A stretch of DNA of 64,000 nucleotides from Eurosta solidaginis (lineage: Eukaryota; Arthropoda; Insecta; Diptera; Tephritidae). Location of the stretch: positions 267,794,897 to 267,858,896 of the forward strand of contig NC_090319.1 in NCBI RefSeq assembly GCF_040869045.1, read 5' to 3'. Below the pieces are notes generated by a model, which did not search any database, had not been told where the DNA came from, and saw only the letters and a list, made by a program, of their open reading frames with translations. Shown here one piece after another: positions 39,601-54,600 of the stretch (its first letter is position 1; each line of letters opens with the position of its first letter). A program made the translations under genes and the position numbers.

Positions 39601-42600
39601 AAACTGGAGAGATAAGGGAGGTAGCCGTTTATTTTATTGCATAGCTCATCGATCTGTGGGCCTGGGCCTGTGGCCATTACTGTGCAGTCATCGGCGTAGG
39701 AAACGATTGTGACTCCTTCCGGTGGTGAAGGTAGCTTAGATATGTAGAAATTAAACAAAAGTGGGGATAGGACACCACCCTGTGGCACCCCTTGTTTAAT
39801 TCTCCTTGGCTTTGATGTTTCGTTTCTAAATAGCACCGATGCCTGCCGACCACCCAGATAATTTGCGGTCCACCTTTTAAGACATGGGGGAAGGGTAGAC
39901 CCTTCCAGGTCTTGCAGTAACGAGCCATGGTTGACCGTATCAAAAGCTTTTGATAGGTCTAGAGCTACGAGTACTGTTCTATGGTGGGGGTTTTGATTTA
40001 AACCGCAATTTATCTGGGTGCTGATGGCATTTAGCGCGGAGGTAGTGCTATGGAGTTTTCTGAAGCCATGCTGATGGGAGGCTAGTTGCAAATTTGCTTG
40101 GAAATAAGGGAGCAAAATGGCTTCGAGCGTCTTTGCTACTGGCGATAGGAGAGATATCGGACGATACGACTCTCCTATGTTAGCTGGTTTACCAGGCTTT
40201 AGTAGCGGGACCACCTTGGCCATTCTCCATTTCTCGGGTATGACAAAGGTGGAAAGAGACAGGTTGAAGACCTGCGCTAAATATTTGAAACCCTCTTTCC
40301 CTAGGCTTTTAAGCATCGGCATGGCTATGCCGTCTGGGCCCACTGCTTTGGATGGTTTAGCGCGACCAATGGCGTCCTCAACCTCTTTAGCGGTGATGGT
40401 GATTGGTGACGCGCTGAATTTGTGTTTATGTGCGTGTCTGTTAGCCCTCCGTCTAACTTTGTCGACCGTAGAATGCATTATATATTGTCGGCAGAAAGCG
40501 CTCGCGCATTTTTTCGCATCCGACAGCACTTTGTCGCCAAAGGCGATGGAAACTTTGTCTTTGTGCTTAGTCGGATTCGATAGGGACTTTACGGTGGACC
40601 AAAGTTTACCCACACCGGTAGAGAGGTTACAACCTCTTAGGTTCTCCTCCCATTTCGCCCGCTTGTGTTCATCCACAAGCAATCTGATGCGTTGGTTTAT
40701 ATCCCTTATTTGGGGGTCGCCTGGATCAAGCTGCCTTATAAGGTCACGTTCTCTCGCTAAGTTTGCGGCCTCCGCCGGGAAGTGGGGCCGGATTTCGGGA
40801 ATTCTCCCGGCGGGAATGAAACGTGCCGAGGCGGATTCAATGACCTTGCGGAAGGCACGCTCCCCTTGGCGGGCATCAGTCGGGATAGGGAGGGCAGCAA
40901 AGAGGTTGTCTGTAAAGGATTTATATTCTTCCCACTTTCCTATTTTAAAGTTTATGAAAGTGCGTTTTTCGGTGACGATGAAGTCGGCGGTACGCTCGAG
41001 CGAAACAAGAATAGGCAGGTGGTCGGATGCCAATGATACCATCGGCTGCCAGTTGACGCAGTTTACGAGTTCTGCGCTCACGATTGAGATATCTGGCGAA
41101 CTGTGACAGCTTCCTACCATACGTGTGGGGGCGTCTCCGTTTATTGTGCAGAACGTCGTTTCTTCTATTTGATCCGCCAACATCTCGCCCCTACTGTCCG
41201 CCCGCAAATTTGAATGCCATAGATCATGATGGGCATTGAAGTCGCCTAAAATAATGCGATTGTTTCCAGTGAGTAAGGCTCTGATATTAGGGCGGTATCC
41301 ACCGGGGCAACATGTGGCAGGGGGGATGTAGATGTTGATGATTTCTAGGTTTGCATCGCCTGACCGGACAGATAGGCCTTGACGTTCTAAGACGTTGTCC
41401 CTGCGGTCGATGCCAGGATCAAATATGTGATATTGCACAGAGTGGTGTATTATAAACGCGAGGCCGCCTCCATTTCCGCTCTCGCGATCTTTTCTGTGGA
41501 CATTATACCCAGAGCAGGTCTGCAATGCAGATCGTGCTGTGAGTTTAGTCTCTTGAATCGCAGCAATGCGGATGTTGTGCCGCTTCATGAAATTGACTAT
41601 CTCCGTAATCTTCCCTGTTAGTCCATTACAGTTTAACTGCAGAATTCTGAAGTGCATGAGGGGAGACGTCGCCACTCTGGGGGTAAGTGACGGGTGACTA
41701 CGCCTGGGTTGAGGAAGGCCAGGACGCAATTGCTGTTGTGGCCCTGGGACTGGGCGTCCTTGGGCAAGCATTGGGGTACCCGGATGATTTGGGTTTGCGA
41801 CCTGGCAACATGGCGCGATGAAACCCGTCGAGGGGTTGCCGTCGCGGAGACCAGAACATCTAGGAAAGTGGCACCACCCAAGGCAGGAGCTGCATTGGGC
41901 GGATGTCGCAAACATATATATTCTGTGCTGGCAAACGGTGCAAACGGAGGTAGGGACTAAGAGTCTGGTTCCCTGACCTACACGATTGCTGCCGGAAAAG
42001 AGGGGGGGAGAAGACGGGGGCAGGGGCTGTTGCTCAGCATTGCTTCCGCCTCTACTACGAAGATTGTAGTTATGAGTGGTAGCAGCTGTTTGAGTTGTTG
42101 GCGCCGTAAGGCGCGAGCAGCAGCGGGTACTTGTTGTGGCTTGCTGAGCAGCGGGGCTGCTGGAAGGTAATGGGGGGGCGCTTAGACGTAGACTACGAGG
42201 CGCCCTTGGGCGTGAACAGCAAGGAGCCACAAAAGATTTATAAAAGTTACGTGGACGTCGGGTTTTGCGATCAAGCCCAGAACAACCTGTCCGATGCAAC
42301 CATCCCTTACACGAGACACACTGAACAGAGTATGACCGTCCTAAAAAGATTCTTTTCCGGCATATGCAGCAAAACCATTTCTCAGGACCGGGGTCAGGAG
42401 ACGGACCCGGATTGGATTCGATACCTTCCCGGAGCAAGAGAATATGGTGCAGTCCTGCTGCAAGGAGCTGCTGGGAGGATGACAATTTGTGGGAGGGACG
42501 AAACAAATTAAATGGGGTTACACTGAAATGACAGTCCTTGGTCGGGAAAAATCCCGAGTCGCTCCGGTACATAGAACCGACTGCCTTGGGAAGCGATTCA

Positions 42601-45600
42601 TTTCAATATCAGTGCCGTTGGCGTTACGCTGAAATCGTGCTGGGTGCACACGTAATTGGATGCCACAAGGCAGTGTTTGCTTCTACAGCAGCCACCAGTG
42701 TTACCATTTTAGCTTTTTTCAAGCTAGATTTAGCTTTTATTTTCTCCGTTTAGCTTGAAAAATTGCGATTTAGCTTTAAGCTTTTCTCAGAATTTTTTTT
42801 TAGCTCTTTTTAGCTTTTTTCAAAGTTTTACAAAAATCTAGGTAAACAGTTTGGAATGCCTCTACAAAAAAGCACATAGCAGCTGTTGCCCCATTTTCAA
42901 GTGGAAATCAGCCGATAATACCTTTTGAAGGTGCTAGTACTACTATCAATAATTCAAAGGAAATCGATCCACGATAGTGAAAAAGCAACAGAAATGAAAT
43001 TGGCTCGATCAAAATGCAGTGCTTTAGACTGCTTCACATTGAATGAAATTGGGTTGTATATTGAACATTTGAGGGGCTTAGGAACAGATCATGCTAGCGT
43101 TATGGTAAGCAGAAATCGAGGCGCAGTAACTTTAGTAAAGTAAAATCACACTAAAATCATTTTAGTTCCCTGTGTCTGCCATTAGGTTCAATTGGTTGTT
43201 CCATCTGCTTCGAAGCTACTTCCGAATGAATTTGAATTTTTCATTGCAGAAACATATAACTGATTTTTTAAGTCCGCAAGTAGACAAAGGAGCTATGCAA
43301 TGCTATATGCTGCCACAAACGAAGGACTCGAGCCATTGCAAATTGTTAGGGCATGCTGAACTAAGTGGTTGCCCACCGAAGTAGCCGTAAAAAGAGTGAC
43401 GAATCAATGGCTAGAGTTGAAAACCCACTTTTGTATTGCTGCTGTCGCGGATTCTGCCATAAAGCAAAGCTTTTGTCAAATCTTTTCAGGGGCGATAATT
43501 TGGCTTATTTACTTTTCCTAAGCCCCAAATTAAAAGAGGTCCAAACCGAGAATAAGCTTTTTCAGAGCAACTCGGAAGATCCCCCTAAAATGTTTAGTGA
43601 TCTCAAGTATCTGCTTTCAACAATCTGTTCACTTGTGACATTACACTCAGACAATTTTGATCCGGTGTCTTCTCCTTTAACGTCGTTATTGGTTCCTATG
43701 CTCAATTTTCATTACTCCTATTAGGACTTTTTAAAAACCAAAGTTAATGATACACATCAAATGATGAAATAAATAACATTGAAATATAATGGAAACAAGT
43801 AAATAAAGCTAAGTTCGGATATAACCGACATACTCTGCTGGGAGCTTTGGAGACAAAATAAGGGAAAATCACCATGTAGGAAAATGAACCTAGGGTAACC
43901 CTGGAATGAGTTTGTATGACATGGGTATCAAATGGAAGGTATTATGGAGTATTTTAAAAGGGATTGGGTCATAATTCTATAGGTTGACGCATTTTTGAGT
44001 TATCGCCATAAGGGTGGACCAGGGGTGAATCTAGAATGTGTATGTACGATATGGGTACCAAATGAAAGGTGTTAAAAAGTATTTTAAAAGAGCGTGGTCC
44101 TTAGTTGTATATGTGAAGGCGTTTTCGAGATATCGACTAAAATGTGGGCCAGGATGACCTAGACCATCATCTGTCGCGTACCGCTAATTTATTTATACGT
44201 GTAATACCACGAACAGTATTCCTGCCATCATTCCAAGGGCTTTTGATTTCGTCCTGCAAAACTGTTTTATTTTTTTCTACTTAATACGGTAGGTGTCATA
44301 CCCATTTTACAAAGTTTTTTCTAAAGCTATATTTTGCGTCAAAAAACCAATCCATCCCTTTCATCCCTTTTTTCGTATTTGGTATATAATTATGGCATTT
44401 CGTAATTTTTCGAAATTGTCGATATCGAAAAAGTGGACGTGGTCATAGTCGGATTTCGCCCATTTTTAATACCAAGATAAAGTTAGTTCAGATAAGTATG
44501 TGAACTAAGTTTAGCTCAAGTTATCGTGTTAACGGCGAGCGGAAGGACAGGTGGTCGACTGTGTATAAAAACTGGGCGTGGCTTCAAACCGATTTCACCC
44601 ATTTTCACAGAAAACAGTTATCGTCAAAGAAGCTGTGCCCTTACCAAATTTCACAAGGATTTGTAAATTTTTGTTCGGCTTATGGCATTAAAAGTATTCT
44701 AGATAAACTAAATGAAAAATGGGCGGATCCACGCCCACATTTTTTTTAAGTGGGCGTGTTCGTCATCCAATTTTGCTAATTTTTAGTTGAACACACACAG
44801 TAATAAGAGGAACGTTCCTGACAAATTTTAGCTTGATATCTTCAACAACTGCCCAATTACAGCTTGCAAAACTTTTAGATTACCTTCTTTTAAAAGTGGG
44901 AGGTGCCACGCCCATTGTCCAAAGTTTATTAACTTTCTATTCTGCGTCATAAGGTCAGCCCATTTAACAAGTTTCATCGCTCTATCCGTCTTTGGTAATG
45001 AATTATCGCACTTTTTCGGTTTTTCGAAATTTTCGATATCGAAAAAGTGGGCGTGGTTATAGCCCGAATTCGTTCGTTTTAAACAGCGGTCTGAGATGAG
45101 TGCCTAGGAACTTACATACCAAATGTCATTAGGATAAGTCAAAATTTACTCAAGTTATCATGTTTACGGACAGACGGACATGGTCAAATTAATTTCCTTC
45201 TTCGCCCAGATCATTTTGATATATAGAAGTCTATATCTATCTCGATTAGTTTACGCCGTTACGGGGTATCGTTACGCGAACAAAATTAATATACTCTTTG
45301 AGCTCTGCTCAGCTGAGTATAGAAATTGCATCTCCATGAATGGGACAACGTAGGTTGGGCAGATTTTCGAGGGTATAAAAACGCTCTTGGGGAAAATCCC
45401 TTTGCCAGTCTTTCCACTTTTGTTTTCAACTTTTTGGTTTTGCCACTCAGTAATGCAGAAGTTGGGCGAATTTTACGCACCAAGAACAATGTTAAAACGA
45501 ATCAGCATAACATTTAAAAATGTTAAATTCAATTTTATATGTAAGGTACGGACAAAGGATGGAAAATAAGTGCTGTCATGATTTTATTGTAACATACGAT

Positions 45601-48600
45601 CTAATTGAACTAATGAACAAATCAAATATTTCTTCCAATTCATCAGACGATGATATCGAAATATTCTAAGACTTTATGTATATTTTTGTCTCACACATAC
45701 TACCTTTTATATGGATATTCTGTTACAAGCAGTGAAATCGTTGTAGTAGTAGACGAGTGGTCAAATGACTGACTTTAAAAAATTGTATAAAACACAGATT
45801 GCATCTGTAAATTATATAAAATAAAATATAATAAATAATAAAAAAATATACAATAAAAATTAATTTAAATTTTTTACTATATGTGACCCGCCTACGAAAA
45901 GGTGGCTTATGACTAAAAAAAAAAAACTACTACTACTAAGAAACTGAAGAAATGCATTGTTTATCTTTAACAGCTGATTGTCGCAATTTCTTTTTTGAGT
46001 CATAAGCCACCTTTTCATAGGCCGGGTCACATATGTATAAAATGTTGAAAAAATTAATAAAATGCTTGAAAATTTGCCTTAAACTTTTAGCTTTTTTTGT
46101 CCATTTAGCTCCTTTCCTGAAAAAGTTCTGGCAACACTGGCAGCCACTATACTGTACACTGTACCCGCATAAATGTTGATGTCTTTGCTATATTCGAATT
46201 TGAATTGTTGTGGGCAATCAGCAAGCCGCACTCAGCTCGCGTACTTTTGTTAAGAATTGATATCATGCGACGCTAGCACGATGACGGCAACCTGCTAAAG
46301 TTGTTGTATATGTTACCAAAGCTATTACAACAAGAGCGATAAAAATAGAAAGTCTAAGTAGTAAGAACAACAAACATGCTCGGCGTTCATTTGTGTCTAC
46401 CCAAGAGTTTGATTTTCATATTTACTCTCCTACAGGTGCAAAAATAGCTACCTCAAACAAAAACAAAGCGTTGGCGTATTGCACTGCCCACTTGAGTGGT
46501 GTTTGTTATACATATATGCTGCGCCCCTTGCCCCAAATCACTATTTATAGTAACACATAGATTAGCGGTTCACAAATCTCTTGCACCCTGTGAGAAATAA
46601 AGATTTCTTATTATGACAATAAAGTTCAGTGTGGAACAAATTTTTTTGTTTGTTCAATACTGTCGTTTGAATTAGTTGAGGAGCTGCTTGAAGGTTTTCG
46701 GAATATAATACAAAATAGTACCGACACAGAAAAAATACAGAACAAAATTTGGTGGTCACAAACCATAATCGCCTAACTCGAGTTCGAACAAAATTTAGTT
46801 ATTAGTGCCAGCATGTTCAGCATAATCAATTCTATGGGCCATCCACTTTTTATGTCTGTATCTTTTTTTAGAAAAAAGTTATTAAAAAAACCTAACAGCT
46901 TAAGTTATTTTTTCGCTTGGTTGTTTTGGCATAAAAGCCTAACTCATAAACTCTCCGTCAAAGAATCCTAGCTCAAGTTAAGCATTTTCATAATTTAGTT
47001 CCTTTGTGTGGCATAGCAGCCTATTTCAACTTAAGATTGTAACTTATTTTTTCCATTACGACATATATAAATTTAAGTCGTTATTACAAAACATAGCGCC
47101 AAATATATTTTTTTTTGTATCTTGAGTTAGGCTGTTATTCCGAATTACAATAACCGCCATTGGCTAGCATAAATTAAGTTAAATTATTTTTCCATAGGAA
47201 GCCATGACTTTTTGAAAATATTATATTGAATTACGTTCTTATTTCAAATTTTATTTCAAAAAAACCTGTACCTAAGTAGACATAGGTTTTTGTATTCAAT
47301 AATATATTTTTTTAAACGAATCATTAAGTTGAGTTAAGTTGTGTCAGAGAGTTGTGCAGCTTATATAGCAATTATTTAAAAGTGATATTTCTTGTGAAAA
47401 GTGATAAAAAAATGTCCGACAGAGCAGCAAAAATGGTTGAATTGGCTAGGTCATTAGCAGAGCGTCGAAACAACGAAGGTAAGTAATTAAAATTAATTAA
47501 ATGAAATAAGGTTGTCCTTGTTATTTTGCAAATCAAAATTATTTGCATGTAATTTGAAATATGAAAGAGTGACATAACCCCAAGGCCAAACATTTTTATT
47601 ATCGCACAACCAACCTTATTTCTAGTGTCGTTTTTAATATTTTAAATAAAAACGTGTAAGCACCCTCGGAATTTTAAACATTTTCGTCTTTAGATTGCAA
47701 TGTTGTATTTACCTATAGCCCAAACAAAAAACTAAACAATTGTTTTCAATTTTACTATAGTCACTCTTGGTACAATTGGAACATCTCATGTCGAAAATGC
47801 CAGCACCAACATTCAAAAATACCGAGATGCTAACGAAACAGAAAACTTTATTCCTGAAAGGCCTTGCGATGGGCGGTTCCAAAATTATTATTCCAATTTT
47901 GTTCCATGTGTACAAAATGAAACAATGTCATCAATCCACGGATCGAGTTTAATTTAGCTGTTATTGAAAGTAAGCATTTTATGTAGATTATGCCAGAGTT
48001 TAAAAGTATTTATTACTAAAATTAACGAGGGTAACTTTTATTTTAACTAGGTTTGCATAATCCAAAAAAACTTAGTCATGAGGCACATGAAGACGTCCTT
48101 CCTCATAGTGGAGAATTTGATTCAGACAACTCCATAAGGGATCCGGACTTTAATTTATCACGATCTGCTACTAGTATGGATTGCTCATCAAACGACGAAG
48201 GAACTTCTCACCAGCCTGATAATTTAAACGGCCTTGCGAAACCAAAATCAAAGTCAAAGAAAAAACTTCGTCGTGACCTTAGAAATAGGGGAAAATCATA
48301 CACAACGTGTTCAGGTAGAATAGTTAAAGCTAGGGTCTGCAATCCAACGTTTAATTTATGTAGAAACAAATGCAAAGAGAAATTTACAACTGAACAAATA
48401 GAATCTCTATTTAAACATTACTGGTCCCTGGGAAGTTATGACCAAAGAATTTTGTACATTGGATCATTAGTAGCTGTTGGGGATAAAAAATGTGACACCC
48501 TATGCAATACAGTAGAACGCAGACGAAATCGAGAAAATTCAATGCAATATTCATTCCAGATTAATAGTAATACAATCAAAGTATGCAAAAAGCATTTTAG

Positions 48601-51600
48601 GCAATGTTTCGATGAAAGTGATAGGTTTATTAAATCGGTCGTTAGAAAAAAAATTAGTTGTCCGTCTATGCAATTCAGTGATCATCGAGGCAAGCATACT
48701 CCTAAATCTAAGATTGATGCTTCGATGGAAAATGAAATTAAAGAACACATTTTAAGTTTCCCTGCTTACGAAAGCCATTACAACCGGCGCGATACTTCTC
48801 AAAAATATTTACCTGCTAGTCTCAATTTATCGTCTATGCACCGCCTTTACAAGGAAAAAGTAAGCAATCAAGTAAGCCTTTCTAAATACTCTGAAATTTT
48901 TAAAACTCTTGGTAGACACTTGTAGCACCTGCGACACTTACGTTGCAAAAATGAAAATCGCTCTAACCGAAGATGAAAAAGCTTCATTGATTGAGCAAAA
49001 AGAAATTCATATAGCTAAAGCTGAATTGGCTTATGAATCTAAACGACAAGATAAAAAGCGCTCGGTGAAATCGAACACTATTAAAAGTTTTGCATTCGAT
49101 TTACAGCAATGTTTACCAACACCTTTTCTTCGAAATTCTATCAGTTTCTACAAAAGACAACTATGGACGTTTAATTTAACGGTTCACGATCTTGCAACTA
49201 ATGCAGCAAAATGCTTCATGTGGCACGAAGCTATGGCTAGACGTGGTGGAAATGAAATTTCCTCGTGTCTTTTTAAATTGTTAAAAATGTTGCCACCAGA
49301 AACGAAAACAGTTACATTTTATAGCGATTCGTGCGCAGGGCAAAATAAAAATTCGTTTGTTTCTGCCATGTTTATTTCATTTATTTCCAATGCGCCTGCA
49401 TTGGATCACATTGACCACAAATTCCTCGAACCCGGCCATACACATATGGAGTGCGATAGTGATCACGCCCTTATAGAGCGAAAGAAAAAAAAAAACAAAT
49501 GTGGAAATTGAGACCCCAAGAGATTGGTACCAATTCGTAAATATTATTGGACCCAAATTGCAAACTATTGAAATGCAGCCAAATGATTTTTATAACTTTT
49601 CGGACTTATCCAAATCAAAACTTTCTTGGAAACGTTTCAATGAGGATGGCGAAAAATTTGTATGGCACGATATTCGATGGCTTCGTTATACCAAGATGTC
49701 CAACAAAGTCCAATACAAAACTTCATTAGATAATGAAGAACCATTTAAAATCTTAAAGGTGGGCAAAAGAGGGTGTTCTATAAAAGGATTTGGAGAAATA
49801 CAAAATATAAAGAACTTACCATGCATTTCTAAAGAAAAAAAGAAAGATCTTATGGACTTGAAGCAGTTTATAAAACCAGAATTTCACTCATTTTATCACA
49901 GCATTCCCACAAGTATGGATCAGCTTAATACCCATCCCGATTTGACGGAGTGTGACAGCGACGAAGATTTTTGAAATAATATTTTTATGTATTTATAATA
50001 AAAATATGTACATGTGAATTTTTAACTGAATTGAATAAAATGAATCCTTAATATTGATAAAAATTTTTAATTGTAGTTCTAGAAACTATGGGGCATAGTT
50101 ATAGTTGAAAAAGAATATGATTTTAAGTTAGTTAAAGCTTTTTGACACAATTTTATATGTGCTATCTGTCAACAGTGCTCCAACTAACTTAAAATTATTA
50201 TAAATATGCCCTTATATGTCTGTATTCCAGTATTTTTGGAAATAATAAATAAACTTACTGTGAGTCATATCGCATTTCAAGATTTACTATATAAAACTGA
50301 CTTAAGTGAATAAAATTAATAAATTAAAAGTAAGGAATAATAGCATAACTACACATAAGATTTCAACTTTAGGCACTTCTAAACATTTTTTTATTCGGAA
50401 TAACAGCCCAACTCAAACTAAGACATTTTAAATTTTTTCATTCAACAAGTCATAACAGCCTAACTGCTTTTTCCCTTATATCTTTCAAATTGAGCAAAAA
50501 CATAACAGTTTGCTTAAATAAAAAAAAATAAATGTAAGGCGCGATAACCTCCGAAGAGATCTAAGGCCGAGCTTCTCTTCCAATTTGTGTCGTGCTCCTC
50601 TTGATTTTTCCCTACAAATTGGCCGGACGGGACCTACATGTTTTATGCCGACTCCGAACGGCATCTGCAAGGCAGATGAGTTTTCACTGAGAGCTTTTCA
50701 TGGCAGAAATACAATCGGAGCGCTTGCCAGACACTGCCGAGGGGCGACCCCGCTTAGAAAAATTTTCTTCTAATTGAAAAATCTTATTTCTAAAATTTTG
50801 ATGTTGCTTTGCCCGGGAGTTGAACCCAGGGCATACGGTGTGATAGGCGGAGCACGCTACCATCACACCACGGTGGCCGCAACAGTTTGCTTGCAAAGTT
50901 AAAAAGAAGACCGATACACCTTGTGTATTTATTATACGATTAGCAATAAATATCATACCCTGATTTGCAGTATGATTTGAAACTTTAAATTTCTATCCTG
51001 AAAAAATTGAAAAACAGACTTAGGCAGTTATGACTTGTGACCACAGAAATTTGCATTTTTATGGCTGGTGAAAATCATTGAGATCATACTCTGATACCAC
51101 TACCCCTTGTCGGGTGTCGAGATCCTTTTGACCGTTTGTTAATAACAAACGTTCAGCCACATTCCTAGGGTTCACTTCAACTCATCTCTGAATGATGATT
51201 GAAGCGTTGGCCGGGGACTATACTACAGTAGTACATAAGGTATGGCTCTGTGTTAATTAAGTTCCTAACTGTGTTAATTGCATGGTGGATAATAAGGTGG
51301 AGTCCATGTGCGCTAGTGGGAAATACATATGTAGTCAAGTTAAAAGCTCTCCCAACACACCTTACGATAAAGGATTTACTGTGGACGCGGTCAACGAAGC
51401 ATTGAGGTCAATGAACCCAAACAAAGCTCCTAGACTTGGTGAAGCTTTCAGTGACTACCCGTACTTCGCATGTCTAAAAGTAGGTTAATTTCCCAAAGCA
51501 TGGAAAGAGGACTAATTCAAAATTTTACCAAAGCCCGGAAAAGGAAATTAAAAAAAAAAATGTTCAGAAGTTTTATGGTGTTTTATTTTCTGTAAAAAAT

Positions 51601-54600
51601 GTTACCCTCATGTTGCACTATTAAATTGTAACTTTTGAATTATCCACTTGTATGTACCTCGGATCCGGTTCAAACCGATTTGAAGGAAATTTAGTATATA
51701 TTGTAACGAATTTGGGGAAACTTCTCTTATTTTACACCTTCTAATAACGTACGTGTTGCTAAATTGTTGTATAATTAACTCCAATATTCAATAATGCAAA
51801 ATGGTCTTTATTAGACTACTTTGAAAATACTTCACAATAACACTTATACATCGCAACTGATAGCGTGCTTAAATCAAACTGGTTACTGCTTTCTCAGCTT
51901 TCACTCCTTTTATACTCTCTGCTGTCTCGTTCGCATACTTCTAGGCGTTTCTTCTGCTAAAATTTCCTACTTGGTTACCAGCAATACGCGTCGCGTGTGT
52001 ATCTGTAGTATGTAGCCTCTCGCATAGCCATATGCGCGTGTTATATGTGAGTAATGATGATTGCATACTTTTGTTAGTATCTCAGATATATGCATGTGTT
52101 ATGCGTATCTCTCTGCTGCTTGTGTGTACATATGTGTAGACATAATGATTGATTTGTTTGTTTGTACATACAAGTGACTGCTTAGTATCGGCATAGAGAT
52201 GATAGTATCCCTTAGTGTTGCTAATATTCACAATATATTTAAAAAAATTTTCTCTTGGTGCTGTCTTTGACGATATCTTTCCACAGTTGCCACCTATTTA
52301 GAATTTTTCTAATTATATGAGACATTCAAGTATAAGTATTCCATGTTGGATGAAAAAAATATATTACTGCGATTACCACCTTACCATATTAAATTTATGC
52401 CTTTGTGTGCTCAATACTAACACGTAATGAATGTACTGCATTTGGTCGTTTTGCTGTTCTCCGAAAATACTTCTTAGTGCTCTATATTCTTATTGGGCAT
52501 CATGTAACACATAAATACTCAAGATCATTAGACCTCACCAAATAAATTTTACGTTATATAAGACTTATTATTTTTACTTAAGACGCTTAATATATAAGAA
52601 CTGAAGGGTATACGGACTATAATTGTAACCATTCCTTATTTTTCAGAGCTAAGATCATCAGACGCAAGGACATCTTATATCATAGTTAATACTACAACAA
52701 TTGTGAACAAAGTATTTATGTATTAGGGTAATTATGAAAAAAATTTGAACATAGAACTTACGCCAGAGATGTTTACTGCTTTAAAGCTGCTATAGAATCG
52801 TACAATCCGTGATCGAACAAGCCGTCACGTAAAAACATGGTTTTCGGAGTATAACATACGTGATCGCACTATTTATTTCTTATTCGGCATTATGATATAC
52901 GTGAACGAGTAATTGAACGAAATCGCTAAATTTATTATGTTTTGGTATTTTTACAATGAATGTGACGACTTTGTATCTACTATCACTTTAAAATATCCTT
53001 TTGTTGTTGTTGTAGCGTTAAGTACACTCACGAGTTTTATCGATATTTATGGTCCTTACCGAATGCAGATCCGGTACGTTCCAATAACAAGCACCATTAA
53101 GTTACTAGCCCGACCATCTTGGGAATGATTTAGTATGACTACATGAAATAAGTTGCGCTGGCAACCGCTTGAAACGGTTGCGCTACACAACCCCTTGAAT
53201 CAATTTGGTTTGGGGAGTTTTATCGTTATTTATGCTCATTAGCGGAATGCAGATCCGATACGTTCCGATAACAATCACCACTAAGGTACTAGCTCGACCA
53301 TCTTGGAAACGACTTATAATGACCACATGAAACCTTCTAGGCTATACCGACATCTATGCATATTGTAATGAATTTACTGCAACTCCCTTATTTGCAATCT
53401 TCTGCTAACGCTCGAATCACTAAACTGTTGAATAAGTAACTCTAATATTTAATAATGGAAAAATAGCCTTTATTAAAGTACACCACTATAAATAATACTG
53501 GTATTGCTCGCCAGATAGCGTCTTAATCAAAATTGAATTATTCCGCCAATACTGTTGTTGCCTTTTATAATCTCTGATTTCGTTCGCGCATCTTCTCGGC
53601 GCTTCCATTTCCAGAATCTACTAGTTGGCCATCAGCTATCAAATTTCTCAGCTGTAACTACAATTGCACGATTTTATAGCTTCTCTCATTGCATACTTTC
53701 GGGAGTATCTCAGATATATGCATGTGGTTGTGCGTTGCTTCTCAGCTCCGTGTACGCACATATGTGTAGACATAATGATTGATTCGTTTATGTAGATACA
53801 AATGACTGTCTGCTTCATTGTTGTTGTGACTTCATTTACTTAGCATCAGACTAGGGATGTGAGTATCAATTAGTGTCACTCATATTCGTCACAATATATT
53901 TACGCCAAAGATCTATGGGGAAATTGGGTCGCCAGAGCCTGGGCTGCTAAAGCAACAGTATTCGGCATGGGTAGGTGAGGTTGAATAAATTTGGTATTAT
54001 ATTTGCTTTTTATGACCGGCATACCTCATTATATTCTATGTCCCCTAACCCTCTGGGGGTTTAAAATATGTCCCAACGTTGTTGTGGTCCTTAAAAAAGT
54101 AATTCATTTAAAATAAATAGAGATTTTTTTGGTATCCTATGTTATAATCCCATTTAACTTATACAACTGACGTGTCACGTAATTTTATTTCGCATCGTAT
54201 TCGATTCGTGATAGTATGTTACAATCCGGCACTGATTCACTGCTTGTTCTGTTGAATCTCAGTCGAAGACGCTGTACGAAATTTTTGAGGGCATCTCTGT
54301 ACTAGAACAGAGAGCAAGCAGCGCTGCCGCTATTTATAAAATTGCTAACACTTTCCTTTGCCGGGTATATTCATAGCCCGAACTAGTCAAAAGAGTATTT
54401 TATGCCAATGATAAAAATCTAAGATATAATTCTTTGTGATGGAAAAAAACTTAATTTGACGATGCGCACAAAAATTACTTATTTAACGAATACTTGCAGC
54501 AATTGCAATTTGAGTGGCAGAATTACACAAAAAAATCGCACAAAATTACGCTTATATTAACGTAGCAATGAATATCAAAATAAAGGGAGTTGTACAAGTG